The notes: generated by a model from the sequence alone, not told the origin. A DNA stretch of 64,000 bases from AC-32 sp963704005 (GCA_963704005.1 CAVPGJ010000001.1:62001-126000), one strand, 5' to 3'. Positions 1 to 9,148 are shown, counted from the stretch's first letter. Made by a program: numbers and translations.

Positions 1-741
1 GCGGCCTCGTTCGCGGGCAGGCCGGCGCAGGGGCGCTGGACGTTCGGCTTCCGCCGGCTCGAGATCCTCGCCGCGCACGTCAACGGGATCCTGCTCCTGG
101 TGGTCGGGATCGGGATCGTCTTCGCGGCCGTGCGCCGGCTGGTCTCGCCGCCCGAGGTTCGCGGCGGGATCGTCCTCGCCGTCGCGCTCGCGGGGATCGC
201 GGTCAACCTGGTCGCCGCTTCGCTCCTTGCGGGCCCGAGCCGCGGCAGCCTGAACATGCGCGGTGCCTTCCTGCACGTCACCACCGATCTCGCGGCTTTT
301 GCCGGGACCGCCGTCGCGGGTGGGCTCGTGCTCGCGACCGGCTGGAACCGGGCCGACCCGGTCGCGAGCTTGCTCGTCGCCGCGCTGATCTTCTGGTCGA
401 GCTTCACGCTGCTGCGGGAGTCGACGCGGATCCTGCTCGAGGTCGCGCCGGACGAGCCCGCCGAGATCGCGCGCGCGATGCTGGAGGTGCCGCAGGTCGC
501 CGACGTCCACGACCTGCACGTCTGGACGGTCGGCAGCGGCTTCCCGTCGGTCTCCGCCCACGTCCTCGTCGAGCCGGGGGCGGATTGCCATGCGATCCGT
601 CGCGAGCTCGCGGACCTGCTCGCCGAGCGCTACGGCCTCAACCACTCGACCCTCCAGGTCGAGCACGCCCACGCGGCGGCGGCATCCGACGCTTCGCTCC
701 TCCCTCTCGTCTCGCCCCGAGGCGGAGACCGAGCCTCCTAG
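1..741 (+). CDS. Cation diffusion facilitator (CDF) family metal efflux transporter, C-terminal part
   Basis: The frame is open from base 1, so the start lies upstream of the window. CDF proteins export divalent metals such as Zn, Co or Cd by proton antiport at the inner membrane. Visible are the cytoplasmic loop RWTFGFRRLEILAA (the CDF hallmark before TM3), several hydrophobic helices, and a C-terminal dimerisation domain with HDLHVWTVGSG followed by a His-rich end (HSTLQVEHAHA). The last codons, PLVSPRGGDRAS and the TAG, lie inside the first unit of a 91-bp tandem repeat, so the native C-terminus may have been altered by that repeat. The family call is firm; the metal is not determinable. 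Confidence 0.9.
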   Translation, partial: AASFAGRPAQGRWTFGFRRLEILAAHVNGILLLVVGIGIVFAAVRRLVSPPEVRGGIVLAVALAGIAVNLVAASLLAGPSRGSLNMRGAFLHVTTDLAAFAGTAVAGGLVLATGWNRADPVASLLVAALIFWSSFTLLRESTRILLEVAPDEPAEIARAMLEVPQVADVHDLHVWTVGSGFPSVSAHVLVEPGADCHAIRRELADLLAERYGLNHSTLQVEHAHAAAASDASLLPLVSPRGGDRAS

Positions 742-973
742 AACCCCACCGGGGTCTGACCCCGGGCCGGGCAGGGGTCAGACCCCGATTTTCCCTCTCG
801 TCTCGCCCCGAGGCGGAGACCGAGCCTCCTAGAACCCCACCGGGGTCTGACCCCGGGCCGGGCAGGGGTCAGACCCCGATTTTCCCGCTCCTCTCCCCCG
901 GGGCGGGCGCCGAGCCTCTTCGAACCCGTCCGGGGGTCTGACCCCGGGCCGGACAGGGGTCAGACCCCGATTC
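701..973. repeat. 91-bp tandem repeat, three units, with GGGGTCTGACCCC hairpins
   Basis: Units start at 701, 792 and 883. The first two are identical by eye over 91 bp and the third is diverged. Each unit holds GGGGTCTGACCCC and, after a 12-base spacer, its reverse complement GGGGTCAGACCCC, so each can form a 13-bp-arm hairpin. The stop codon of the upstream transporter lies in unit 1, and the same codons are repeated in unit 2. The repeat fills the gap up to the SDR gene at 1001. It may act as a terminator. Confidence 0.9.
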
Positions 974-1000
974 TCCGCAGGACGCTCTAAGCTCCGAGGC

Positions 1001-1732
1001 GTGGCGGGGCTCGAGGGCAAGACGGCCATCGTTACCGGCGCCTCGAGCGGGATCGGCGCTGCGATCGCCCGCGCGCTCGCCGGCGCCGGGGCTCGCGTGG
1101 CAGGCGGCGCGCGGCGCACCGACCGGCTCGAAACCGAGATCGCGCTCGAGCTCGACGTCACCGACCCGGCCAGCTGCGAGCGCTTCGTCGCCGGAGCCGT
1201 CCGGGAGCTCGGCGGTCTCGACATCCTCGTCAACAACGCCGGCCTCAGCCTCGGCCGCGACGCCTTCGACAAGAGCACCGAGGAGGACGAGGAGACCGTC
1301 CTCGAGACGAATGTCCACGGACTGATGCGGATGACGCGCCTCTGCCTGCCGCACATTCGAGACGGCGGGCACATCCTCAATCTCGGCTCGGTTGCCGGCC
1401 GGCAGGCCTACGAGAACGCGGCCGGCTACGTCGCCTCGAAGTTCGCGGTGCGCGGCTTCACGTACGCCCTGCGCGAGGACCTGCTCGGCCGCCCGATCCA
1501 CGTGACCACCGTCGACCCCGGCCTCGTCGAGTCGAACTTCTCGCGCGTCCGCTTCCGCGGCGACGAGGAGAAGGCGAAGGCCGTCTACGCGAACGTCGAG
1601 CCGCTCGCGCCCGAGGATGTCGCCGAGTGCGTGCTCTTCGCCCTCACGCGCCCGCCGCACGTCAACGTCGACGAGCTCGTCGTCAAGGCTCTGGCCCAGT
1701 CGAGCGCCGTCCGCATCGTCCGCAGCGAGTAA
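1001..1732 (+). CDS. SDR family NAD(P)-dependent oxidoreductase
   Basis: This is a classical short-chain dehydrogenase of 243 residues. It has the cofactor motif TGASSGIG near residue 13, NNAG near residue 78 and the catalytic YVASK near residue 142. The GTG start puts the Rossmann strand at the normal distance from the N-terminus. It resembles the YdfG / serine-3-dehydrogenase type, but the substrate cannot be read from sequence. Its TAA overlaps the ATG of the next gene (TAATG), so it is probably cotranslated with the debranching enzyme and glycosyltransferase that follow. Confidence 0.9.
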   Translation: MAGLEGKTAIVTGASSGIGAAIARALAGAGARVAGGARRTDRLETEIALELDVTDPASCERFVAGAVRELGGLDILVNNAGLSLGRDAFDKSTEEDEETVLETNVHGLMRMTRLCLPHIRDGGHILNLGSVAGRQAYENAAGYVASKFAVRGFTYALREDLLGRPIHVTTVDPGLVESNFSRVRFRGDEEKAKAVYANVEPLAPEDVAECVLFALTRPPHVNVDELVVKALAQSSAVRIVRSE

Positions 1733-3801
1733 TGGCACTCACGATCCTCGAGGGCTCGACCTTCTGCATCTGCGACGAGCGGGGCGACATCGACGGCCAG
1801 ACGCAGGGCCTCTTTGCCGACGACACGCGCTTCCTCTCGCTGCTGCGGCTGACCGTGAACGGCGAGAAGCCGCTGCTGCTCTCGTCCGGGAAGGTCGACT
1901 ACTTCTCCGCCGCGTTCTTTCTCCGGAACCCGATCGCGGGCGGCCTGCCGCAGGACACCGTCTCGATCACGCGCGAGCGGTTCGTCGGCGACGGCATGCA
2001 GGACCTGATCGTCGTCCAGAACCAGGGCATGGAGCCGCTCTCCTTCGAGCTGGCCCTGGAGATCGCCACCGACTTCGCAGACATCCTGACCGTCAAGGAG
2101 CACGACTTCGCGCTCGGCAACCCTGCCCGTGCCCGCCCGCTGCCGCCTCCCGTCGAGGCCGGCTACGAGGAGGAGCACAACCAGTTCGTCCTGCGCGACC
2201 GAAACGGCGACGGCGTCGCGACGACCCAGGTGATCCTCTCGCAGCGCGGCGAGATCGAGGGCTCCAGGGTCGCCTACCGGCTCGAGCTCGGCCCCCGCGA
2301 GTCCTGGTCGCTGCGGCTCGACATCCTCGCCTCGATCGACGGCGACTCGATCGCGCCGCGCACGGCCGAGCGGCGCTTCGGCGAGGAGCTCACCCGCGTG
2401 CGCGAGTCGCTCGCGGCCTGGCAGCTCCGCGTGCCGCAGATCCGCACCGACTGGGACGAGCTCGGCCGCACCTTCCAGCAATCCGTCGCCGACCTCGCCT
2501 CGCTGCGGATGCGCGGCAGCGGGCGGACCGGGCGCCTGCCGGCCGCCGGCATGCCGTGGTTCATGACCGTCTTCGGGCGCGACACGATCATCACGTGCCT
2601 GCAGACGCTGCTCTTCGGGCCCGAGCTCGCCCGCACGGCGCTGCAGGTGCTCGCCCAGCTGCAGGCGACGGACGACAACCCTGACGTCGACGCCGAGCCG
2701 GGCAAGATCGTCCACGAGCTTCGCTCGGGCAAGGCCGCGACCAACTGGTTCCGCACCTACTACGGCACCGTCGACGCGACGCCGCTCTACCTCGTCCTGC
2801 TCTCGGAGGTGTGGCGCTGGACGGACGACTCGTCGCTCGTGCGCGAGCTGCGCGAGCCGGCCATGCGCGCCCTCGGCTGGATCGAGAACTACGGCGACCG
2901 CGACGGCGACGGCTTCGTCGAGTACGAGCGCCGCACGCCGCGAGGGCTCCAGAACCAATCGTGGAAGGACTCGTCCGACTCACAGCGCTTCCACGACGGC
3001 ACGATCGCGCGGGCGCCGATCGCTGCGTGCGAGGTGCAGGGCTACGTCTACGACGCGAAGGTGCGCACCGCCGAGCTGGCGCGCGAGGTCTGGCGGGACC
3101 GGCCGCTTGCCGAGCGGCTCGAGCAGGAGGCCGAGGATCTGCGCCGCGCGTTCAACGAGCGCTTCTGGACCGACGCGCGCGGCGGCCACTACGTGCTCGC
3201 GCTGGACGGCGAGAAGCGGCAGGTCGATTCGCTCTGCTCCAACATCGGCCACCTGCTCTGGAGCGGGATCGTGCCGAGCGAGCGGGTGGACGCGGTCGTC
3301 GACGCGCTGATGGGCGAGGAGCTCTGGTCGGGCTGGGGCCTGCGGACGATGTCGACCGGCGACGCCGGCTACAACCCGCTCTCGTACCACAACGGCACCG
3401 TCTGGCCCCACGACAACTCGCTCTGCGCGCAGGGGCTCGCCCGGCACGCGCGCTGGCCCGAGGCCCAGCGGATCGTCCGGCGGATGCTGGGCGCGGCGGC
3501 GCACTTCGGCCATCAGCTCCCGGAGGTGTTCGCCGGCCTGCCGCGGGCCGACACGCCGTTTCCGATCGCCTACCCGACCGCCGCGCGCCCACAGGCCTGG
3601 GCGGCTGCGACGCCGGTGCTGCTGCTCCAGTCGCTGCTCGGGCTCGAGCCCGAGCGGCGCCGCCACCAGCTCGAGACCACTGCGCCCGAGGAGCTGCCGT
3701 CCTGGGCCGGTCGCTCGCTGCGGCTCTCGGGGATCCGCGCCTTCGACCGTCAGTGGGACGTGCGCGTCGACCGCGGCCGCGTGTCCGTCGAGGAGGTCTG
3801 A
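1732..3801 (+). CDS. Glycogen-debranching-type protein (amylo-alpha-1,6-glucosidase family)
   Basis: A protein of 689 residues. The N-terminal beta domain (LEGSTFCICDERGDI..., LFADDTRFLS) is typical of bacterial glycogen-debranching N-terminal domains. It is followed by an (alpha/alpha)6 barrel: GMPWFMTVFGRDTI, NQSWKDSSDS, YHNGTVWPHDNSL. These proteins act on alpha-glucans or related oligosaccharides in the cytoplasm. The ATG at 1732 is chosen because it overlaps the SDR stop and starts the conserved N-terminus; longer in-frame extensions would lie inside the SDR gene. The TGA overlaps the next ATG (TGATG). The exact substrate is uncertain. Confidence 0.9.
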   Translation: MALTILEGSTFCICDERGDIDGQTQGLFADDTRFLSLLRLTVNGEKPLLLSSGKVDYFSAAFFLRNPIAGGLPQDTVSITRERFVGDGMQDLIVVQNQGMEPLSFELALEIATDFADILTVKEHDFALGNPARARPLPPPVEAGYEEEHNQFVLRDRNGDGVATTQVILSQRGEIEGSRVAYRLELGPRESWSLRLDILASIDGDSIAPRTAERRFGEELTRVRESLAAWQLRVPQIRTDWDELGRTFQQSVADLASLRMRGSGRTGRLPAAGMPWFMTVFGRDTIITCLQTLLFGPELARTALQVLAQLQATDDNPDVDAEPGKIVHELRSGKAATNWFRTYYGTVDATPLYLVLLSEVWRWTDDSSLVRELREPAMRALGWIENYGDRDGDGFVEYERRTPRGLQNQSWKDSSDSQRFHDGTIARAPIAACEVQGYVYDAKVRTAELAREVWRDRPLAERLEQEAEDLRRAFNERFWTDARGGHYVLALDGEKRQVDSLCSNIGHLLWSGIVPSERVDAVVDALMGEELWSGWGLRTMSTGDAGYNPLSYHNGTVWPHDNSLCAQGLARHARWPEAQRIVRRMLGAAAHFGHQLPEVFAGLPRADTPFPIAYPTAARPQAWAAATPVLLLQSLLGLEPERRRHQLETTAPEELPSWAGRSLRLSGIRAFDRQWDVRVDRGRVSVEEV

Positions 3802-4823
3802 TGCGCGTAGCCATCCTTGCGCCGCCCTGGTTCGCGGTGCCGCCGACCGGCTACGGCGGGATCGAGTGGATCGTCTCGCTGCTTGCCGACGGCCTGACGA
3901 CCAACGGGCACGACGTGACCCTGTTCGCCTCCGGCGACTCGCGCACGAGGGCGAAGCTGGCGGCCGTCTTCGAGCACGCGCCGAGCGAGCTGATCGGCCG
4001 CACCCTTCCCGAGCTCGAGCACGTGCTCTCGTGCTACGAGCGCGCCGACGAGTTCGACGTGATCAACGACCACACCGGCCCGCTCGCCGCCGGCCTGGGC
4101 GGGCTCGTCGCGACCCCGGTCGTCCACACAATCCACGGGCCGCTCGACGGCGAGCTCGGCGGGGTCTACGAGTCGCTGCGCACGATCGCCCCTGACGTCG
4201 GGCTGATCTCGATCTCGCTCAACCAGCGCCGGCCGAAGCCGGACCTGAACTGGGTCGCGAACATCCCGAACGCCCTCGACCTGGAGCACTACCCCTCCAA
4301 GCCGCACCGGGGCGACTACCTGCTCTTCCTCGGCCGGATGAACCACGAGAAGGGCGCGCACCGGGCGGTTGCCGTCGCGATGGAGCTCGGACTGCCGCTG
4401 AAGCTCGCGGGCAAGATGCGCGAGCCGCGTGAGCAGGAGTACTTCGACGAGTTCGTCGAGCCGCACCTCGGCGACGGGATCGAGTACCTCGGCGAGGTCA
4501 ACCACGGGACGAAGGTCGAGCTGCTCCAGAACGCGCGGGCGACGCTCTTCCCGATCGAGTGGGAGGAGCCCTTCGGCCTGGTCATGATCGAGTCGATGGC
4601 CTGCGGGACGCCGGTGATCGCCACGCGGCATGGAGCGGTGCCGGAGGTGATCGAGGACGGGCTCAGCGGCGTGATCGTCGATACCTGGCGCGAGATCCCG
4701 GCGGCGCTGGAACGGGCCGACGCGATCGAGCCGGTCGAATGCCGCCGCTACGCCGAGGAGCTGTTCGCGCCCGAGCGGATGGTGGCCGACTACGAGCGAG
4801 CCTACGAGGCGGCCACCCGTTGA
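3801..4823 (+). CDS. Glycosyltransferase family 4 protein
   Basis: A GT-B fold retaining glycosyltransferase of 340 residues. It opens with MRVAILAPPWFAVPPTGYGG, with the Gly-rich donor/acceptor loop, and carries the C-terminal E-x7-E signature EEPFGLVMIESMACGTPVIA near residues 253-272. The ATG overlaps the TGA of the debranching enzyme and is preceded by AGGAGG at 3791-3796 inside that gene, a clear translational coupling. With its two upstream neighbours it suggests a small operon handling a glucan or a compatible-solute glycoside. That pathway role is inference. Confidence 0.9.
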   Translation: MRVAILAPPWFAVPPTGYGGIEWIVSLLADGLTTNGHDVTLFASGDSRTRAKLAAVFEHAPSELIGRTLPELEHVLSCYERADEFDVINDHTGPLAAGLGGLVATPVVHTIHGPLDGELGGVYESLRTIAPDVGLISISLNQRRPKPDLNWVANIPNALDLEHYPSKPHRGDYLLFLGRMNHEKGAHRAVAVAMELGLPLKLAGKMREPREQEYFDEFVEPHLGDGIEYLGEVNHGTKVELLQNARATLFPIEWEEPFGLVMIESMACGTPVIATRHGAVPEVIEDGLSGVIVDTWREIPAALERADAIEPVECRRYAEELFAPERMVADYERAYEAATR

Positions 4824-4888
4824 GGGATTGAGGTTTTCCGCGCGGCGGCCGATGGTTCGGCACCTCCGCCGCGAACCGAAGGAGCCGT

Positions 4889-5056
4889 ATGTTCATCCCA
4901 AGGCACGTCTTCAAACCGCTTGACGAGTCCGGCCAGACCATGGCCGAGTACGGCGTCGTGCTTGCGATCATCACGCTCGCCGTGCTGGCGAGTATGACCC
5001 TGCTGGGCGGCAACATCAGCAGCGCGTTCTCGAACGTCGCCGCTCTGCTGCCCTGA
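4889..5056 (+). CDS. Flp family type IVb pilin
   Basis: A 55-residue class III prepilin with a short basic leader (MFIPRHVFKPLDESG) and the prepilin peptidase site G15/Q16. Glu sits at mature position 5 (QTMAE-Y), followed by one hydrophobic segment (GVVLAIITLAVLASMTLL). That pattern is diagnostic for Flp pilins of Tad systems. AAGGAG lies 4 bases before the ATG. No Tad assembly gene (cpaF, tadB/C, prepilin peptidase) lies nearby, so this is an orphan pilin gene. A strong hairpin follows at 5065. Confidence 0.9.
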   Translation: MFIPRHVFKPLDESGQTMAEYGVVLAIITLAVLASMTLLGGNISSAFSNVAALLP

Positions 5057-5064
5057 CACTGCGT

Positions 5065-5089
5065 GCCGGGACGGCCGCCCCGTCCCGGC
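5065..5089. terminator. Strong hairpin between the pilin and MFS genes
   Basis: A perfect 10-bp stem (GCCGGGACGG / CCGTCCCGGC) with a 5-base loop lies between two convergent genes. No clear T-run follows on either strand; CTTT follows after a few bases on the plus strand. It probably serves as a bidirectional terminator. Confidence 0.65.
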
Positions 5090-5096
5090 CGTGCCT

Positions 5097-6297
5097 TTAG
5101 ACCGCGGCTCTGCGCTGCAGCGTCCGCACGTCGCGAACGAACAGCACGGCGAGCGTCGCCCCGAGGCTGATCAGCCCCGCGGCGAAGAGCGTCTTCTCGG
5201 TTCCGATGGCCTCGGCGATCGGCCCCGCGGCGGCGAGCCCGAGCGGGATCAGCGCGAACGACCCCAGCGCGTCGTAGGAGTAGACCCGCGAGAGCCGGTC
5301 GTGTGGGATCTCCTGCTGCATGGTGGTGTCCCAGAGCACGCCGAACGTCTCGGCGCCGATCCCGGCGACGAGGGCGAGCGCGGCGACCCCGGCGAGCGGG
5401 AGCGGGATCGCCAGCCCGAACAGGAACGGCACGGTCAGGAGGAAGCCGAGCGTGGCCGTGAGGAGCAGGCGCCGGGGCCGCACTCGCAGGAGGAGCAGGC
5501 CACCGCCGATCAGGCCGATCGCGTCCGCCGTCAGCACGAGCCCCCAGCCGATGGCTCCGTGCAGGTGCTCCTTGGCGACAGCCGGGCCGAGCACGCCCTC
5601 GGTTCCCAGCTCGATCGCGTTCACGAACCCGAACTGGAGGACGATCACCCAGAGCCACATGCGCGAGGAGAACTCGCGCCAGCCGAGGGCGAGGTCGGCG
5701 AGGAAGTTGGTCGCCTCCAGCCGCACGGCCGGCGAGAGCCGGATCGCGCTCACCAGCAGCGCTGAGAACAGGAAGGAGACGGCGTCGACGGCGATCCCGG
5801 TAGCCGGGCTGGTGAGGCCGACGACGAGGCCGCCGAGCGCGCCGCCGGCGATCGAGGAGGCGTTCAGGCCGAGCCGCAGCGAGGCGTTGGCCTGCTGCAG
5901 GAGCGGCTCGGGGACGGTCTGCGGGACGATCCCGCTCGAGGCCGGGAAGAAGAACGCTCCGGCCGTCCCGTTCATGGCCGCGAGGACGACCAGCTGCCAG
6001 ACCTCCGCGGTGCCCGAGAAGAGGAGGGCGGCGACGACGGCCTGAGTCGCGGCCGAGACGAGGTTCGAGAAGACCATCACCCGGCTCCGCGGCAGTCGGT
6101 CGGCCCAGATCCCGCCGACGAGCATGAAGACCACCATCGGGACGACCCGGGCGGCGAGCACCAGGCCGAGGTCGGCCTTCGAGCCGGTCAGGTCGAGGAC
6201 GGCGAAGGCGAGCGCGATGTTGGCGAACGAGTTGCCGAGAGCGGAGACGTGCGGCCGGCGAAGAGCAGGCGGAAGTCGCGCTCGGCGAGCGGGCCGT
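5097..6297 (-). CDS. MFS transporter (EntS-like exporter), one apparent frameshift
   Basis: About 400 residues with 12 hydrophobic stretches. The start DGPLAERDFRLLFAGRT is typical of the EntS/DUF894 branch of the major facilitator superfamily. The N-terminal 16 codons and the rest are in different frames. Adding one base in the run ACGTCTCC near 6249 restores ...GRTVSALGNSFANIAL, the expected TM1, so a one-base deletion is likely. The start codon is not clear: no ATG or GTG is in frame just before the conserved N-terminus, which overlaps the 3' end of the MBL-fold gene. Substrate unknown. Confidence 0.75.
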
Positions 6298-7138
6298 CTA
6301 GCCAGCGCGCTTCTCCCAGTAGCGCTTCAGGCCGGCGTAGGACTGCCAGAACGGCATCGCCTGCTCGTAGGCGGCGAGGTCCGGGCCGAGGTCGGCGGCG
6401 GCCGCGGTGTCGAACTCCCCTTCGCTTGCGCCCTCGCGGACGCGCTCTGCCCACTCGCGCAGGCGCTCTCGCAGCTCGGCCAGGTGGCGCTCCGGGTCGT
6501 CGGCGACGCCGAAATGGATCAGCGCCAGCCGCTTCGGCCGCCGCGCCAGGATCTCGTCGATCGTGCGCTCCCAGGCCTCGAGGTCGACCTCCGGCGGCGG
6601 GGTGGGCGGGAGGACGAAGCGGCTCGGCTGAATGCGCACGCCGGCGGCGTCGCCCGCGTAGAGCGTCCCTTCGCCGTCGAGGTAGCAGACGTGGTGGCTC
6701 GCATGGCCCGGGGTCGGGAAGGTCGCGAGGCCGAGGGTCTCCGCGCCGACCGTGTGGATGTTCGCCTCCGGCACCGGCGCCAGCTCGCCCCAGAGCGCGT
6801 CGAACTCGTCGCCGTACAGCCGCCGGGCGCTCGCCTCGAGGCGGGAAGGGTCGAGCGAGGTGCGGGGCGCCGATCTCCGACACGTGCACCTGCAGCTCGG
6901 GGTGCTCGCGGACGAGCACGCCCGCCGCGCCCGCGTGGTCGAGGTGGATGTGCGAGAGGAGCAGGTGCCGCACGTCGCGGAGCTCGAGTCCGCGCTCGGC
7001 CAGGCGGGCCTTCAGCGCGGGCAGGCAGATCGTGGGCCCGCAGTCCTGCAGCGCGGGCCCGTCCTCGGTCTCGAGCAGGTAGGCGCCGATCACTCGCTGG
7101 CGGCCGAGGTGGTGCAGGTCGAGAGGCTCTGGCGGCAT
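6298..7138 (-). CDS. MBL-fold metallo-hydrolase, one apparent frameshift
   Basis: A metallo-beta-lactamase fold hydrolase of about 280 residues. It has the zinc motif HIHLDHAG, a second-metal region PTPGHASHH and a late YAGDA Asp. Such proteins are glyoxalase-II-like or other hydrolases. The reading frame changes near 6860: ...GAPHLA continues as DPSRLEASARRLYGDE only after removing one base, which matches the family's usual HL-DPSRL segment. The ATG at 7138 opens directly on the domain. The MFS gene follows with overlap, so the two may be cotranscribed. Confidence 0.8.
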
Positions 7139-7174
7139 GCGGCGGATGCTATGCCGCCTGCCAGACTGCCCCGT

Positions 7175-7480
7175 ATGGAGCAGCTCGCCGCCTTCCTCGG
7201 CGTGTCGGCCCTGGTAATCGTCACGCCGGGCTAGGACACGGCGCTGACCGTCCGCAACACGCTCGTCGTCGCCGCGCTGCTCGTCGCCTCGCAGCCGGTG
7301 TTCCTGGCACTGCGGATCGCGGGAGGCGCCTACCTGGTCGTGCTCGGCGCGCAGGACGCGCTCGCCGTGGCGAGGGCCGGCGACGCTCCTCGGCGCGGTC
7401 GGCTCCGGCGGGTGCTGGACACCCTGAGCGGCTGCGTCCTCGTCGTGCTGGGGCTACGCCTGGCCGCCGAGCGGCGCTAG
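7175..7480 (+). pseudogene. LysE-family translocator pseudogene
   Basis: The start MEQLAAFLGVSALVIVTPG is a textbook LysE/RhtB N-terminus. The frame then meets TAG at 7232 exactly where the invariant Pro of VTPGPDTALTVRN would be. Beyond the stop, the same frame reads DTALTVRNTL and then jumps to a mid-protein helix (LLVASQPVFLALRIAGGAYLV). It jumps again to the C-terminal helix ending VLVVLGLRLAAERR. In-frame deletions have therefore removed about half of the usual 200 residues. Two or more independent lesions make this a decayed amino acid exporter rather than a sequencing artefact. Confidence 0.8.
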
Positions 7481-8624
7481 GCGGTCGCGGTCGCGCGGAC
7501 GAGGGCCAGCTCGAGATCCTCGACCAGGTCCTCGGCCGACTCGATTCCGACCGAGAGCCGCACCAGGTTGCGCGGCGCCGCGAACGGCGCATCGGCGGTG
7601 GAGGCGTGCGTCATCCGCGCCGGGTGCTCGATCAGGCTCTCGACGCCGCCGAGGCTCTCGGCGAGCTGCCAGATCTTCGTGCTGCGCGCAGAGCGCGACG
7701 GCCTCCTCCTCGGACTCGAGCAGGAATCGAGACCATCCCGCCGAAGTCGCGCATCTGCCGCGCGGCGATCGCGTGGCCGGGATGCGTCGGCAGGCCCGGG
7801 TAGAGGACGCGCTCGACCCGCGGGTGCTTGTTCAGGTAGCCGGCGATCGCGTGGGCGTTCTCGCAGTGCTTGCGCATGCGCACGGCCAGCGTCTTGATCC
7901 CGCGCAGCACGAGCCAGCAGTCGAACGGCCCCGGCACCGCGCCGAGCGACTTCTGCAGGAAGAGCAGGCGCTCCGCGATGGTCGGGTCGTTGGTGGCCGC
8001 GAAGCCGCCGACGAGGTCCGAGTGGCCGCCGAGGTACTTGGTCGTGGAGTGCACGACGATGTCGGCCCCGAGCTCGAGCGGCTGTTGCAGATACGGCGAC
8101 GCGAACGTGTTGTCGACGACGACCAGCGCGCCGGCCGCGTGCGCCGCCTCGGCCGCGGCCCGGATGTCGACGATGTTCAGCACCGGGTTGGTCGGCGACT
8201 CGAGCCAGAGGATCCGCGTGCGCTCGTCCAGGTGCCCGGCCGCGTTCGCGTTCAGCTCCTCGGCCGGCACCCACTCGAACTCGTACCCCTTCGGCTCGTA
8301 GACCTGCGAGAACATCCGGTAGACGCCGCCGTAGACGTCGGCGACGGCGACGACGCGGTCGCCCGGGCTCAGCAGGTGCATCACCGTCGTCACCGCGCCG
8401 AGGCCCGACGAGAACGCGAAGCCGTGCTCTGCGCCCTCGAGCGAGGCGAGGCAGAGCTGCAGCGCCGTGCGCGTCGGGTTCGCCGTGCGCGCGTAGTCGT
8501 AGCCCTTGTGCTCGCCGACCGCCTCCTGGACGAAGGTCGACGTCTGGTAGATCGGAACCGTGATCGCACCGGTGGCCGGATCCGGCTCCTGCCCCTCGTG
8601 GATCGCGCGGGTCTCGAAGTCCAC
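7477..8624 (-). CDS. metB: Cystathionine gamma-synthase (Cys/Met metabolism PLP enzyme), two apparent frameshifts
   Basis: A PLP-dependent transsulfuration enzyme of about 380 residues. It has YDYARTANPTR, the PLP phosphate contacts SSGLGAVTTV, the cofactor Asp in VVDNTFASPYLQ and the Schiff-base Lys in HSTTKYLGGHSD. It joins O-acyl-homoserine to cysteine, or degrades cystathionine (gamma-lyase); sequence alone does not separate the two. GTG at 8624 starts VDFETRAIHEG. Near 7730 and 7695 the frame slips twice within about 40 bases before ending in KIWQLAESLGGVESL and the C-terminus, probably sequence errors. A cbs gene lies 2 kb away, consistent with transsulfuration. Confidence 0.85.
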
Positions 8625-8637
8625 GATCCGATTGTAG

Positions 8638-9123
8638 TCAGGGTCTCCGGGGTCGAGGGCGGGGCGGAGGCGGCGGCCGGCGCGGGGGTGGGGAGCCGCC
8701 CAGAGCGCGCTCGACCTTCTCCAGGAGCCGCGCGAGACTGTCCGCTTCGGGGCGTGGAAGGTCGGCGAGGAGGGCTCCGAGCCGCGCGTTGACCAGACGG
8801 GTCGCCGAGCCGAGGGCGGCCGTTCCGGCGGGAGTCGGTGCGAGCGCGTGCCGGCGGCGGTCGCCGGCCTCCCGCGCTCGCTCCACGAAGCCCGCCTGCT
8901 CGAGGCTGCCGACGAGCTGCGAGACGGCCGCACCGGAGACGCCGGTCCGGCGCGCGAGCTCGGCTGCGGTCACGGGCCCGGCGGCGATCGTGCGCAGCGC
9001 CTGGAACTGGGCGAGGGTGAGAGGCGGGTCGTGCCCCGCGAGTAGGCGCTCAACCCAGCGGCTGACGTGGGCCGAAACGCCGATCAGGGCATCGACGGGG
9101 TCGCTGTGGCGGGGACGAGGCAT
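8638..9123 (-). CDS. MarR family transcriptional regulator
   Basis: A 161-residue winged-helix regulator. The recognition region is LARRTGVSGAAVSQLVGSLEQAGFVER and the wing is REAGDRRRHALAPTPAG. The C-terminus has a Pro/Arg-rich tail (SPPPRRPPPPP). It is divergent from the permease at 9149 with only 25 bp between the two starts. An inverted repeat, GTTAA-N6-TTAAC, lies directly at its start, so autoregulation and control of the permease are likely. The ligand is unknown. Confidence 0.88.
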   Translation of the reverse strand: MPRPRHSDPVDALIGVSAHVSRWVERLLAGHDPPLTLAQFQALRTIAAGPVTAAELARRTGVSGAAVSQLVGSLEQAGFVERAREAGDRRRHALAPTPAGTAALGSATRLVNARLGALLADLPRPEADSLARLLEKVERALGGSPPPRRPPPPPRPRPRRP

Positions 9124-9124
9124 A

Positions 9125-9140
9125 GTTAAGTACTATTAAC
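9125..9140. promoter_or_regulatory. Candidate MarR operator
   Basis: GTTAAGTACTATTAAC is a perfect 5-bp inverted repeat with a 6-bp spacer. It lies in the 25-bp gap between the divergent marR-like gene and the permease and is AT-rich against a GC-rich background. Its size and symmetry suit a MarR dimer. Functional assignment is inference. Confidence 0.6.
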
Positions 9141-9148
9141 AGTCAAGC

